Shown here piece after piece: positions 26,474 through 36,100 of a stretch of DNA of 64,000 nt. This stretch comes from Nostoc sp. WHI (lineage in GTDB: Bacteria; Cyanobacteriota; Cyanobacteriia; Cyanobacteriales; Nostocaceae), in the NCBI RefSeq assembly GCF_015714725.1, contig NZ_WBKM01000095.1:1-64000 (forward strand), read 5' to 3'. A program made the position numbers and the translations under genes. Positions within the stretch are counted from its first letter, which is position 1, and every line of letters begins with the position of its first letter. A model generated the notes under the pieces. It was not told the origin of the DNA, ran no database searches, and saw only the letters and a program-made list of their open reading frames with translations.

Positions 26474-26821
26474 TTATGCTGATTTTTCGACTCGCAAACC
26501 AAAGTATGTCAAAACAAGCTCAGTTGAGCCACTATTAACAACTTCGTGTACTTCTCCTGGTTCTATGGCTACGCAGTTTCCCGGAAGCAGGGGGTATTCT
26601 TTACCATCAATGTGAATTACTCCCGAACCAGCTTCTACAAAGAATACTTCACACATATCTTGATGCGCGTGTGCTGGTGCGGTTTGTCCGGGAGCAAAAT
26701 GTGCTTGTGAAAAGTTAGTCAAGTGAGGCAAATCGCCAAAGCGTAGCATTACCTTCTTTTTGATTTCGGGATTGTGAGAAACAGACTCTTCTGGCAAGTT
26801 TTTCAGAGAAGTAATAATCAT
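26474..26821 (-). CDS. Cupin-domain protein
   Basis: The 115-aa single-domain cupin carries a metal motif of the GxxxxxHxHxxxxE type (APAHAHQDMCEVFFVEAGSG) and the second motif with PGEVHEVVNSG. Small cupins bind metal and act as enzymes or ligand sensors; the substrate cannot be told. Its ATG overlaps the stop codon of the upstream fusion gene in an ATGA, so it is translationally coupled to it and probably works in the same process. Confidence 0.85.
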   Translation of the reverse strand: MIITSLKNLPEESVSHNPEIKKKVMLRFGDLPHLTNFSQAHFAPGQTAPAHAHQDMCEVFFVEAGSGVIHIDGKEYPLLPGNCVAIEPGEVHEVVNSGSTELVLTYFGLRVEKSA

Positions 26822-29733
26822 TCGGGTCTTAAATCGTTAGATAATTCCACAATACCCCTAGACCCATCAATTCTTACTCGTTGACCATCTTGCAGGAGCC
26901 ATGTAGCACCTCGAACATCCATCACAGCGGGAATCCCATACTCACGAGCAACGATCGCACCGTGAGAAAGCCGTCCACCAACTTCGGCTATTAATCCTCC
27001 AGCCCTTAATAACAAGGGTGCCCAGCCGGAATCTGTGTAAGGCACTACTAAAATTGTATCGCGGTCAATATCTGGCACGTCTTGTAAATTTCGCAACACC
27101 TTCACCCTACCTTCGGCTTGTCCCTGACTGGCTCCAATGCCTTGTAAGATTTGGTCAGAGTAGAGGGCAGAGGGAGCTAAGGGGTGAGGGGGTGTATTGC
27201 CGTAGACTAAAAGGGGTATTTGAATGAATTCGCTATCTTGCACGAATTGCGATCGCCTCAATTCCACTAACTCATCCAACTGCTCAATTAACTTAGAATC
27301 TCCACCCCCAACTAAACGCCGCACTTCATCAAAGTTTAGAAAAAAGATATCTCCTGTTTTCTTGAGTAAGCCGGACTTTAACCAAATCTTCTCTAAAGCC
27401 ACAAAACTCCAACGCAATTCAGCCAAAAGCCGGGAATAAACTTCGGTAACTCGTCCTTTGATATCCACACGTCGTTGCACAAATCCACGTTTGCGCCTAC
27501 CAGCCAAGATGCTATTAATCGCGTCTTTAGCGCCTGCTTGTGGTTCGTTACCCTGCATTAACTGCACAAACATCTGCTTGATCATTTGGGGATTTTCCCG
27601 CCAAGTGGGAACGGAAATATCAGTTCCCACTTCACTTAAATAGCCGTAATCCTGAAGCAATTCGTTAAATGCTTGCAGGATCTTTTCTCCCTCTGGGGTT
27701 TGCTTTAACTGCTCAAACACCTTCTGTGGCTCAAAGGCAAGCAATACCTGCTTGGCATCTGTAGCTATTGCACTGAGCGATCGCAATGCCGCTACCTCTG
27801 GGGTAACGCTATTATCAATTTGCTCATCCTTGACTCGAAAAATCGCCTGCCGCAGAGCAGCACTCAAGGGAGCTAATATGCTGTAATACGTCCCTTGACG
27901 CAGTAACTCTAAGATAAAGTCAATTCTTACCAACAGCTTGGATGGTTCCAAGTTATCCATATCTGCCTGCGCCAACTGCGACAAGCCAGGAATGAATCGT
28001 TTGTGATAATCTCGCTTGAAGTCCTTTTCTAAACTTAATTCCCGCCCCAGCAACCTTGCTAGTCCGGGCAAATTTTCCCAGGTTGACTCCCAAGACGGCT
28101 TACTTAATTTAGCTCCTCTAGTTAAAAATTCCAGACTTTCCGACGGCAGTCCCATGCGGAGAAAAATACTTCCTAAGAGGGATGCATTAAAATACGCTCT
28201 AGAATAATGCAGAGTAGCTGTTTCGGTGAAATCTAACCCCAAAGCGCGATCGCCTAAAACTAAAGTAAAGAATTCTCCCCAAACTCCACAAGTTAAGGGA
28301 CGATTAATCGACCATGTTAAGGGGTGAATTACGCCGGGAATAACTTCGGCGGCAATTTTGCGTGTCCAAATGGGCAGCAGAGTGGTAATCGGTCGAGATT
28401 GCAACACCCAGAGGGTTTGACCATCATAACTCCACTCTATATCTTGAGGAGTGCCATGATAGCGTTTTTCGAGTCGATAGGCTAAGTATGCAACTTGCTT
28501 GATTAATGCTTGGGGGACTCGTCCTTCACCCTCTAATTGGACAGAGGAAGAATTTTCTGTTTCCAGGACAAAAGCGCGATATTGTTCTGGTGTAAATTTT
28601 CCCGAAACCACTTGCGTGGCGCTGCCTGGAAGGGCTTCGATGATGATCGCATCACCTTGTTGGGTAATGGGATCGCGGCTGAAAGCTACGCCAGAATAGA
28701 CACTCTGGACTTGTTGTTGAATCAACACAGCCATTGCTGAGTCAGTTAAGCCGCGATCGCGCCGATATTGGACGGCAGATGGATGATTGTAGGAAGCTTT
28801 AACTTGAGCGATCGCTTCTTGCAATGCCTGTGGGCTAGTAACATTTAAAACTGTTTCATACTGCCCAGCAGCAGAAGAGTGTTCTGAATCTTCTCCAATT
28901 GCAGAGGAGCGCACCACTAAAGGAGATAATTCTGATGGCTGGAGAAATTCTGTCAACAGTTCAGGATCATCGATTGTGGCGAGTACCCACCCCTTCGGAA
29001 CTGGATAGCCCCAGCGCTTGATTTGGGATAATGTCGCCGCCTTTTCTCCAACTATGGCAGCATCCAACTCTTCATCTAGAGAAACCATCGCGCGTTGGCG
29101 TAGCCCGTCGTAGACATCGCCGCGTAAAAATTCTAACATCGCTTGCGATTCTGTTTGTGCATCTTGGGCTGGCAGGTTCATATCATCAGGAATTTTTGTA
29201 TAAATCCAGCCCATTAAACCAGCTAAGGCAACAGCAGCAAGCATTCTAGGGATATCGCTAATGTGCAGAAGCGCCACAAATAGAGGAAAGAGAAGCAAAA
29301 CCCCAAATTTAACTACCTGTTTTGATTGCAGAATTGTAAAACTAATGCCTGCAAAGAAAGACACAAATATTGCCACCAGTGGATCATGTAGGACAAATCC
29401 CCAGACAACATTTGTCGTACCTGCCCCTTTGCCTATCCAGTATCTACCGATTACTAGAGCAATAAGGGCAATCAGTTCCCAAGACGAATTAGCTGGAAAG
29501 AAAACGCGGCTGAGTAAGATTGCCGCAAATCCTTTGAAAGCTTCTGATAAAACCGCCAGAATTCCGACAAATTTACCGCCGTGATAAAAGGCAGCTGAGA
29601 CACTAATGTTTCCTGTACCAACTTGCGATAGTTGCTTCCGCTTGAGGGCGTAAGTAATCCATGCAATCAGGGGTAATCCGCCCAAGAGGGGGCAGACAAT
29701 TAAAATAACTAAGACACCCCAATGTTCAAACAT
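26818..29733 (-). CDS. PlsY-like acyltransferase fused to a PEP-synthase/rifampicin-phosphotransferase-like enzyme
   Basis: The 971-aa protein has two parts. Residues 1 to about 185 form a polytopic membrane domain with the three PlsY motifs: GTGNISVSAA, EAFKGFAAIL and GKGAGTTNVVWG (PlsY makes lysophosphatidate from acyl-phosphate and glycerol-3-phosphate). From about 225 to 460 comes an ATP-grasp PPDK/PEP-synthase N-domain (GEKAATLSQIKRWGYPVP, VRSSAIGEDSEHSSAAGQYET, DIEWSYDG...VLQSRPIT). A divergent middle follows, then a phosphohistidine domain with His924 in GGRLSHGAIVAREYGIPAV. The canonical PEP synthase C-terminal PEP-binding barrel is absent, as in rifampicin phosphotransferases. It is coupled to the cupin by ATGA overlap. 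The combined reaction is unknown; a membrane-linked phosphoryl transfer is an inference. Confidence 0.85.
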   Translation of the reverse strand: MFEHWGVLVILIVCPLLGGLPLIAWITYALKRKQLSQVGTGNISVSAAFYHGGKFVGILAVLSEAFKGFAAILLSRVFFPANSSWELIALIALVIGRYWIGKGAGTTNVVWGFVLHDPLVAIFVSFFAGISFTILQSKQVVKFGVLLLFPLFVALLHISDIPRMLAAVALAGLMGWIYTKIPDDMNLPAQDAQTESQAMLEFLRGDVYDGLRQRAMVSLDEELDAAIVGEKAATLSQIKRWGYPVPKGWVLATIDDPELLTEFLQPSELSPLVVRSSAIGEDSEHSSAAGQYETVLNVTSPQALQEAIAQVKASYNHPSAVQYRRDRGLTDSAMAVLIQQQVQSVYSGVAFSRDPITQQGDAIIIEALPGSATQVVSGKFTPEQYRAFVLETENSSSVQLEGEGRVPQALIKQVAYLAYRLEKRYHGTPQDIEWSYDGQTLWVLQSRPITTLLPIWTRKIAAEVIPGVIHPLTWSINRPLTCGVWGEFFTLVLGDRALGLDFTETATLHYSRAYFNASLLGSIFLRMGLPSESLEFLTRGAKLSKPSWESTWENLPGLARLLGRELSLEKDFKRDYHKRFIPGLSQLAQADMDNLEPSKLLVRIDFILELLRQGTYYSILAPLSAALRQAIFRVKDEQIDNSVTPEVAALRSLSAIATDAKQVLLAFEPQKVFEQLKQTPEGEKILQAFNELLQDYGYLSEVGTDISVPTWRENPQMIKQMFVQLMQGNEPQAGAKDAINSILAGRRKRGFVQRRVDIKGRVTEVYSRLLAELRWSFVALEKIWLKSGLLKKTGDIFFLNFDEVRRLVGGGDSKLIEQLDELVELRRSQFVQDSEFIQIPLLVYGNTPPHPLAPSALYSDQILQGIGASQGQAEGRVKVLRNLQDVPDIDRDTILVVPYTDSGWAPLLLRAGGLIAEVGGRLSHGAIVAREYGIPAVMDVRGATWLLQDGQRVRIDGSRGIVELSNDLRPE

Positions 29734-29849
29734 TCTGGATTTTGGATTTTAGATTTAAATTTTCCATCTAAAACCTCAAATCTCAAATCTAAAGTTTTTC
29801 TGAAATTTTTGATGGTTATCAGGGCGCTTCTGTTTACTAGTTGCTTAAT

Positions 29850-29890
29850 GGACACTTGGCTACGACGGAAACCGTTTTTGCCAAGTGTCC
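29850..29890. promoter_or_regulatory. Nested stem-loop upstream of the PlsY-fusion gene
   Basis: A perfect 11-bp inverted repeat GGACACTTGGC/GCCAAGTGTCC encloses a second small stem (ACGG/CCGT). It lies between the 38-aa gene and the fusion gene, both on the minus strand. No T-run follows on that strand, so it may be a processing, stability or attenuation structure rather than a plain terminator. Confidence 0.45.
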
Positions 29891-29908
29891 TTCAGGCTAC
29901 TAATGATT

Positions 29909-30025
29909 TTAGTTTAGCGCATAGGCAGCTTGCAGCGCCCAGATTATCAGAGCAGCGATCGATCCCAGAAGCAACACGGTAGAGATAGTGACTGCTTTTG
30001 GGGAATCTGCACCTTCAAATTTCAT
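29909..30025 (-). CDS. 38-aa single-helix membrane protein
   Basis: This short gene encodes MKFEGADSPKAV at its N-terminus, then one hydrophobic helix (about residues 12-35, rich in Leu, Ile and Ala) and a short end in AYALN. GAGGA lies five bases ahead of the ATG, a good ribosome-binding site, and the composition is typical of a transmembrane helix with a polar cytoplasmic head. It resembles in size the small subunits of photosynthetic and NDH-1 complexes, but I do not recognise a specific family. It lies upstream of, and on the same strand as, the PlsY-like fusion gene, 175 bp away. Confidence 0.75.
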   Translation of the reverse strand: MKFEGADSPKAVTISTVLLLGSIAALIIWALQAAYALN

Positions 30026-30205
30026 AATTCCTCGATTTAAGTCGGACACAGCTTTGTAATCCTCCTCTATTGCAGGATGAAACATTTATCCGCTTTGATT
30101 GTAGTCCTTCTATTTGCGGATGATGTTAAATTCCTAATATTATTTTGTTTAAGCATTGGGAATTGGGCATGGGGGCAGAGGAGATATATTTTAGAATGCG
30201 ACAAT

Positions 30206-30484
30206 GAGTCTTTGATACTCGTGAATGAAGCTCGGAACTTCGTTAACGAGTCTTTGATACTCGTGAATGAAGCTCAAAACTTCGTTAACGAGTCTTTGAT
30301 ACTCGTGAATGAAGCTCGGAACTTCGTTAACGAGTCTTTGATACTCGTGAATGAAGCTCGGAACTTCGTTAACGAGTCTTTGATACTCGTGAATGAAGCT
30401 CGGAACTTCGTTAACGAGCCTTTGATACTCGTGAATGAAGCTCTGAACTTCGTTAATGAGTCTTTGATACTCGTATTCGTAAAC
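30206..30484. repeat. 42-bp minisatellite (two related 21-bp halves), six units plus a partial
   Basis: Units start at 30206, 30248, 30290, 30332, 30374 and 30416, and a truncated seventh starts at 30458. Each consists of two 21-bp halves, GAGTCTTTGATACTCGT... and GAAGCTCGGAACTTCGT..., which are diverged copies of one another. Frames are open on both strands across the array for the same reason as at 9802; I do not call a gene there, although a + strand frame starting at 30077 runs through it. Confidence 0.9.
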
Positions 30485-30575
30485 AAGGGGCATATAAAAC
30501 TCTGCCCCGTGTCCAATCCCCCATACCTCAGTTAATATCGTTGAAAAGCAACTCAGTATAAGAGGGTGTGAGTAG

Positions 30576-31526
30576 GTGAAAGTGACCCTGATGGTAATTT
30601 TGGCTGTGGTTGTGGGATTATTTGTGGTGTTAGAAATAGGACTGCGATCGCTCTTTGGTTTTGGTAATCCCCTAATTTACATTGGCGATGAGCAGATTGG
30701 TTATTTGTTGGCTCCTAACCAACGTACCCGTCGTTTTGGTAATCGCATTGAAATTAATGAGCATTCTATGAGAGGTAGTCCGATAAAAAAGACGCTTTCA
30801 CCTTCTCAATTGCGAGTCTTACTGTTAGGTGATTCTATTGCTAATGGCGGCTGGTGGACAGATCAGGTTAATACAATATCCAGCTTGATGATGAGTTCTC
30901 TGGCATCATCCATTAACAGTAATTATCAGGAAATAGAAGTACTAAATGCTTCAGCGAATTCTTGGGGACCAAGGAACGAATTAGCTTATTTAGAAAAGTT
31001 TAGCAATTTCAACGCGCAGGTAATAGTATTACTAATTAATACCGATGATTTGTTTGCTACTGCTCCCACCTCTTTACCGATAGGACGCGATCGCAACTAT
31101 CCAGAGAGCAAACCTGTCTTGGCATTAGTGGAAGTGTGGCAGCGCTATATCGTTAAGCAAAAGCCAATTCCCGAAATGAAGGCAGTGCATAATGAATCAG
31201 GCGATCGCGTTGGCATTAATCTGGAGGCGATCGGTAAAATTCAAGCGCTAACTCGTCAAACCAACAGCCAATTTTTGCTAGTCATGACTCCCTTACTACG
31301 AGAAGTTGGTGAACCAGGCCCCCGCGATTACGAAATTAAAGCCCGCCAGCGCTTGAGCGAGTTTAGCAAAGCGCAGCAAATTAACTATATAGATTTTTTA
31401 CCGATATTCAATTCAACCACCAACCCGCAAAGTTTGTTTCACGATCACATTCACCTCAACTTGCAAGGCAATAAATTTGTCAGTGAAGTTATGGAGCGAT
31501 CGCTTTTGGAAGTTTTGGGGAATTAA
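30576..31526 (+). CDS. SGNH/GDSL-type hydrolase with N-terminal membrane anchor
   Basis: The 316-aa protein starts at a GTG, has an N-terminal hydrophobic helix (residues 4-26) and then an SGNH-hydrolase fold. Block I is LLLGDSIANGG (Ser nucleophile), block III is probably ASANSWGPRNE, and block V is FHDHIHLNLQG with the Asp-His pair. Membrane-linked SGNH proteins often add or remove O-acetyl groups on surface polysaccharides (AlgX/OafA-type), but this substrate is not known. It stands alone after the minisatellite. Confidence 0.8.
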   Translation: MKVTLMVILAVVVGLFVVLEIGLRSLFGFGNPLIYIGDEQIGYLLAPNQRTRRFGNRIEINEHSMRGSPIKKTLSPSQLRVLLLGDSIANGGWWTDQVNTISSLMMSSLASSINSNYQEIEVLNASANSWGPRNELAYLEKFSNFNAQVIVLLINTDDLFATAPTSLPIGRDRNYPESKPVLALVEVWQRYIVKQKPIPEMKAVHNESGDRVGINLEAIGKIQALTRQTNSQFLLVMTPLLREVGEPGPRDYEIKARQRLSEFSKAQQINYIDFLPIFNSTTNPQSLFHDHIHLNLQGNKFVSEVMERSLLEVLGN

Positions 31527-31599
31527 CCACAGAATAACTCTGTGGTCAATTGCGGGTGAAGGAAAAAATGATTACTGAAATCTTTGTTTAATATAGGTT

Positions 31600-33150
31600 T
31601 TAGGTATTAGTAGATAATTTCTCGTTTGGACACGGTGTCGCTAAAGCCAATTCGAGAGAGGGCGATCGTATCGGAATTTTAATTATAAACTCTGTTCCCT
31701 GCCCTGGTGCTGAAATACAGATTATCTGACCACCATGTTTGGAAACAACAATTTGCTGGCTAATCGACAAGCCTAAACCCGTGCCTCTACCTACAGGTTT
31801 TGTGGTAAAGAAGGGGTCAAATAGGCGATCGCGTATTTCCTCTGTCATACCGGGGCCAGTATCCTTAATCCTAATAGCCACAAACTCATTGTCAGTTACT
31901 TCAGTGCGAATCCAAATCGTGCTGCGGCAAAAGTAAATCTCCTGGGGCGATCGCTCTTTGTCAAACTCCTCTAAAGCATCAATTGCATTCGCCAATATAT
32001 TCATAAACACTTGGTTGAGTTGTCCTGCATAACACTCTACAAGCGGTAGATCGCCATACTCTTTAACGAGTTGAATACCTAATTGGTTAGAGCTGGCTTT
32101 GAAGCGATTGTGCAAAATCAGCAATGTGCTATCTAACCCAGCGTGAATATCCACTGGCTTCATTTGGGCTTCATCCACGCGGGAAAAAATCCGTAATGAC
32201 TGAATAATTTCGCGGATGCGGTCAGCCCCAACCTTCATCGAACTCAGCAATTTCGGCAAGTCTTCACTCAGAAATTCTAAATCTATCGCCTCAGTCCGCT
32301 TCTGAATTTCAGGTAGCGGTGAAGAAGTGCACTTGGCATAGAGGTTCAAGAGGTCGAGCAAATCTTGAGTGTATTGATAGGCGTGAGCCAGATTCCCATA
32401 GATGAAGTTGACGGGATTATTAATTTCATGAGCAACACCCGCCACCAATTGCCCCAGACTGGACATTTTTTCACTATGAACCAGGTGGCTTTGAGTTTCT
32501 TGAAGTTGGCGAAAGGCAAGTTCTAACTGATTGGCTTGTTCTCGATAGCGGGCTTCTGATTCCTGCAATGCTTGCTCTGTACAAATGCGCTCTTGGATTT
32601 CCTGTTGCAGCAGCTGATTAGATTCAAAAAGTGCAGCCGTCCTTTCTTTCACCCGTTCTTCTAACTCAGATGTCAGTTTTAAAAGTGCGTTCTCTGCCTT
32701 AGTTCGCTCTTGAATCTCCTGCTCCAGACGTACATTTTGCTCTTGCAGTTTCTTAGTCAAATTTCGGATGCTTAAATGGACTTTGACACGGGCTAAAACC
32801 TCTTCATGCTGAAGCGGCTTAGTGATGTAATCCACCGCCCCAAGATTTAAGCCTTTGACTTTATCCACTGTCTCAGAAAGCGCCGTCATAAAAATCACGG
32901 GAATGTCTTTAGTTGATTCTTTAGATTTCAACTGCTGGCAAGTTTCAAACCCATCTATACCGGGCATGAGTACATCTAACAAAATCAGATCGGGAAGAGC
33001 ATATTGTACCTGCTCAATTGCATCCTCACCATCCTGCGCCACCAACACTTGAAAGCCAGAATCAGTCAAGAAATCGAATAACACTCCTAAATTTGTCGGG
33101 TTGTCATCAACGATTAAAATAATGCCATTTTCCACGGTTGAAATACTCAT
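31600..33150 (-). CDS. Receiver-histidine kinase hybrid
   Basis: The 516-aa protein has an N-terminal receiver (phospho-acceptor Asp59 in LILLDVLMPG, the DD pair in IVDDNP, Lys in DYITKPL). A coiled coil of about 100 residues follows, then HisKA with His241 in GVAHEINNPVNF and a HATPase domain (NILANAIDAL, DTGPGMTEE, GRGTGLGLSI). There is no membrane segment. Its start overlaps the stop of the upstream giant kinase as TAATG with AGGAG just before it, so the two are translationally coupled. The likely flow is phosphoryl transfer from the giant kinase to this receiver. Confidence 0.92.
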   Translation of the reverse strand: MSISTVENGIILIVDDNPTNLGVLFDFLTDSGFQVLVAQDGEDAIEQVQYALPDLILLDVLMPGIDGFETCQQLKSKESTKDIPVIFMTALSETVDKVKGLNLGAVDYITKPLQHEEVLARVKVHLSIRNLTKKLQEQNVRLEQEIQERTKAENALLKLTSELEERVKERTAALFESNQLLQQEIQERICTEQALQESEARYREQANQLELAFRQLQETQSHLVHSEKMSSLGQLVAGVAHEINNPVNFIYGNLAHAYQYTQDLLDLLNLYAKCTSSPLPEIQKRTEAIDLEFLSEDLPKLLSSMKVGADRIREIIQSLRIFSRVDEAQMKPVDIHAGLDSTLLILHNRFKASSNQLGIQLVKEYGDLPLVECYAGQLNQVFMNILANAIDALEEFDKERSPQEIYFCRSTIWIRTEVTDNEFVAIRIKDTGPGMTEEIRDRLFDPFFTTKPVGRGTGLGLSISQQIVVSKHGGQIICISAPGQGTEFIIKIPIRSPSLELALATPCPNEKLSTNT

Positions 33151-36100
33151 TAATTTACTCCTGTATTTTTTAGAATTTCACGAATTTTTTTAACTTGAAA
33201 ACCTTTAGCCAATTGACGCAATTCTAAAGAAAAAGGTGTATATTTAACATCCAATTCTTCCAAGTGAGTAACTCGCTCCACAATACCTTTGAGATCGCCT
33301 TTCATTGCTAAATTCAACAGAGCCGTAATTTCCTCTGCCGGGGGAGCTACCAATGATTGATGAGAATTTTCTTCTTGATTACCTTTACATACTTGAGTTT
33401 CACCCTCTTCATAAAACCATTCCAATTCTAGGTGAATCTGTAACTTTTCTAAAAGCTCTGTGATCCTGATTGGTTTAGGTAGAAAATCATTGCAACCTGC
33501 CTCTTTACTTTTGTTGAGATCGAAATCAAAAACGCTGGCAGAAGTACCAATTACGATCACATTTTTTAGTTTAGGCGATCGCCTGATGCGACGAGTAGCT
33601 TCTAAGCCATTCATTTGAGGCATCATCAAGTCCATTAAAATACAATCGGGATTCGATTCAGATGCCTTATTGAGACAATCTTGACCATCTATTGCTTCCA
33701 TAATTTCAAATCCTAAAGGCAACAGCATCTTAACCAAAATTGAGCGATTTTCTGCTCTATCATCTGCCACGATAAGTTTCCGCTTATAGCCTTTAAAACC
33801 TTGAATATTTCGTTGCTCTTTTTTGACCACATCAGCGTATTGAGAAGCTTCAGGCAAATCTAAATCAAAGAAGAAAATGCTTCCTTTGTCTAAGGTACTC
33901 TTCACCTGAATTTCGCCACCCATCATCTGAATTAATTGGCGGGTAATTGCCAGTCCTAATCCCGTTCCTTCCGCTTTGCGATCGTGATCTCCTACCTGTT
34001 GGAACGGCAAAAATATCTCTTCTAATTGCTCTGGTGCCATGCCAACTCCTGTATCTTCCACCTGAAACCGAATTTTACCTTCGTGATAGCCGACTTTGAA
34101 AGCTACGCCTCCGGTTTCCGTAAACTTAACGGCATTACCCAGTAAGTTAATCAAAGCTTGCCGCAACCGTTTTTCATCAGCCTTAACACCTGTAGGAAGT
34201 TGGGTAATCTGTTCAAAAATTAAGCAAATACCTTTTTGTTCGGCGCGGATGCGGCAGATTTCGGCAATGCCTTCGAGAAAATCTGTAAAATGAAAATCCG
34301 TAGGGTGGAGTTCCATTTTTCTCGCTTCAATTTTAGAGAGGTCTAAAATGTCATTGATCAGGTTCAAGAGATGGTCGCCACACTGATGAATAATATTCAC
34401 ACCATCTTTTTGTGAGTTAGTTAAACTTTTGTCTCGTTTAAGGATTTGGGCATAACCCAAAATGCCATTAAGTGGTGTTCTCAGTTCATGGCTCATATTA
34501 GCGAGAAAATCGCTTTTAGCGCGGTTGGCAGATTGTGCAGTTTCTTCTGCTTTTTGCAGATGCACATTTTTTTCCTGTAACTCTAAAGTTCGCTCTTGGA
34601 CTTTGGCTTCTAAGTTAGTGTTGGCTAATTTCAAGTCTTTATAAAGACGAGCATTTTCAATGGAAATTGCCGCTTGAGAAGATAACAGTTGTAATACTTC
34701 TAAGCGATCTGATGTAAATGCACCAATGGTGAGATTATTTTCTAAATAAAGGATGCCAGTAAGTTTTCCTTGATGGATGAGCGGTGTACATAAAACCGAT
34801 TTGGGTTGATGGGTGGCGATGTATGTATCTGTGGTAAATGTTCCTTCACGAGTTGCATTACTGAGGACAACATTTTCTTTAGTTCGGGCTACATAGTTAA
34901 TCAGTGAAATTGGTAGCTGCTGACTGGTTGATACTGGAATTTCTTGTAGCACAGTTACATCGTTTTTGTCTACTGCTCCTGATGCTTCTATTAGCAGTTC
35001 TCCTGATTTTTCTAAAATTAAGTAGCCTGTTTGAGCGCCAGCATTCTCTAGTACAATTGTCATTAATTTAGCGAGCAACTTGCCCAAAACTATTTCTCCA
35101 GAAAGAGCTTGAGATGCTTTCATAACTGTGGCTAAATCCAGCGAGTCTGAAGCATTTTCACCCGTAGAGCTTATCATCCGAGTCGCGTTTGTACTGACGG
35201 TTTCTCGCTTTGATATCCGAAATAGTTGGGGATATCTTTTTTCCAAGTCTTTGACTTTTGCCTTCGCTCCCCAGCAACCATATCCATAGTAGGCATCGTT
35301 GAGATAGGTATTAGCAACTTTCTCTCTCCCACAAGCAAAATAAAACTCTGCTGCTAATTCCAAGGCTAGGGCTTCTTCCTGAATATATCCATGTTCTTTG
35401 GCTCCAGTTATTGCTCGATCGTAAAATGCGATCGCTTTGGCATCTTGTTGCAATACTCGCGCCTTTTCTGCTTCCACTAGATCGTATTTATGCTGATAGT
35501 TCGCAGGAGAATGCAACGCCCATTGCTTCATTTTTTTCTGCTGTGCTACCACTTGACTGAAATATTGTTGGCGTAGCTTGCCGCCGTAGGCATCGCTTTT
35601 TGATGCACTGGGATACAAAGCTAGGAGAGTCAGAGAGGAGTAGAACTTGTGTTCGGCTTTGTACATCAACCCTAGTCCACCTTGTTCGTATTTTTCTGCC
35701 AGCAAGGCATTCTCAGCAGCGCGATCGTAATTTTTAAATAAATAACCCAGAATTAGTTTAGAAACATAGATCGGATAAATAGCCATAGAATTATTGCTAT
35801 TTATCAGAATTGGCAACATTTTATTTTCATCAAAACTTTCGCCAATTAATCGATATGGCTCCGCCGTTTTTTTAATTAAATTCAAGCCTGTCTGTCGGAC
35901 TATCTGAGCATAAATAATTTGAAATTCTTGTTTGGTTCTTTGCATCAAAGCAATATAATGTGCCTGTTTCTGGAGAGCTATTTCTAGATTTTCACCGATA
36001 AAAAACAGATGCGTACAATAAAAACAAGCCGAATAAGAAGCATATTCTAAATCTCCTGTTTCTAGCCCTCTTTGGACACCCTCAATTAACGGTTCTATAG

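Noticed and set aside
30077-30535. A 152-codon frame with a hydrophobic start running through the 42-bp array
   Set aside because: Most of it is minisatellite; frames on the other strand are also open, so coding is not supported.
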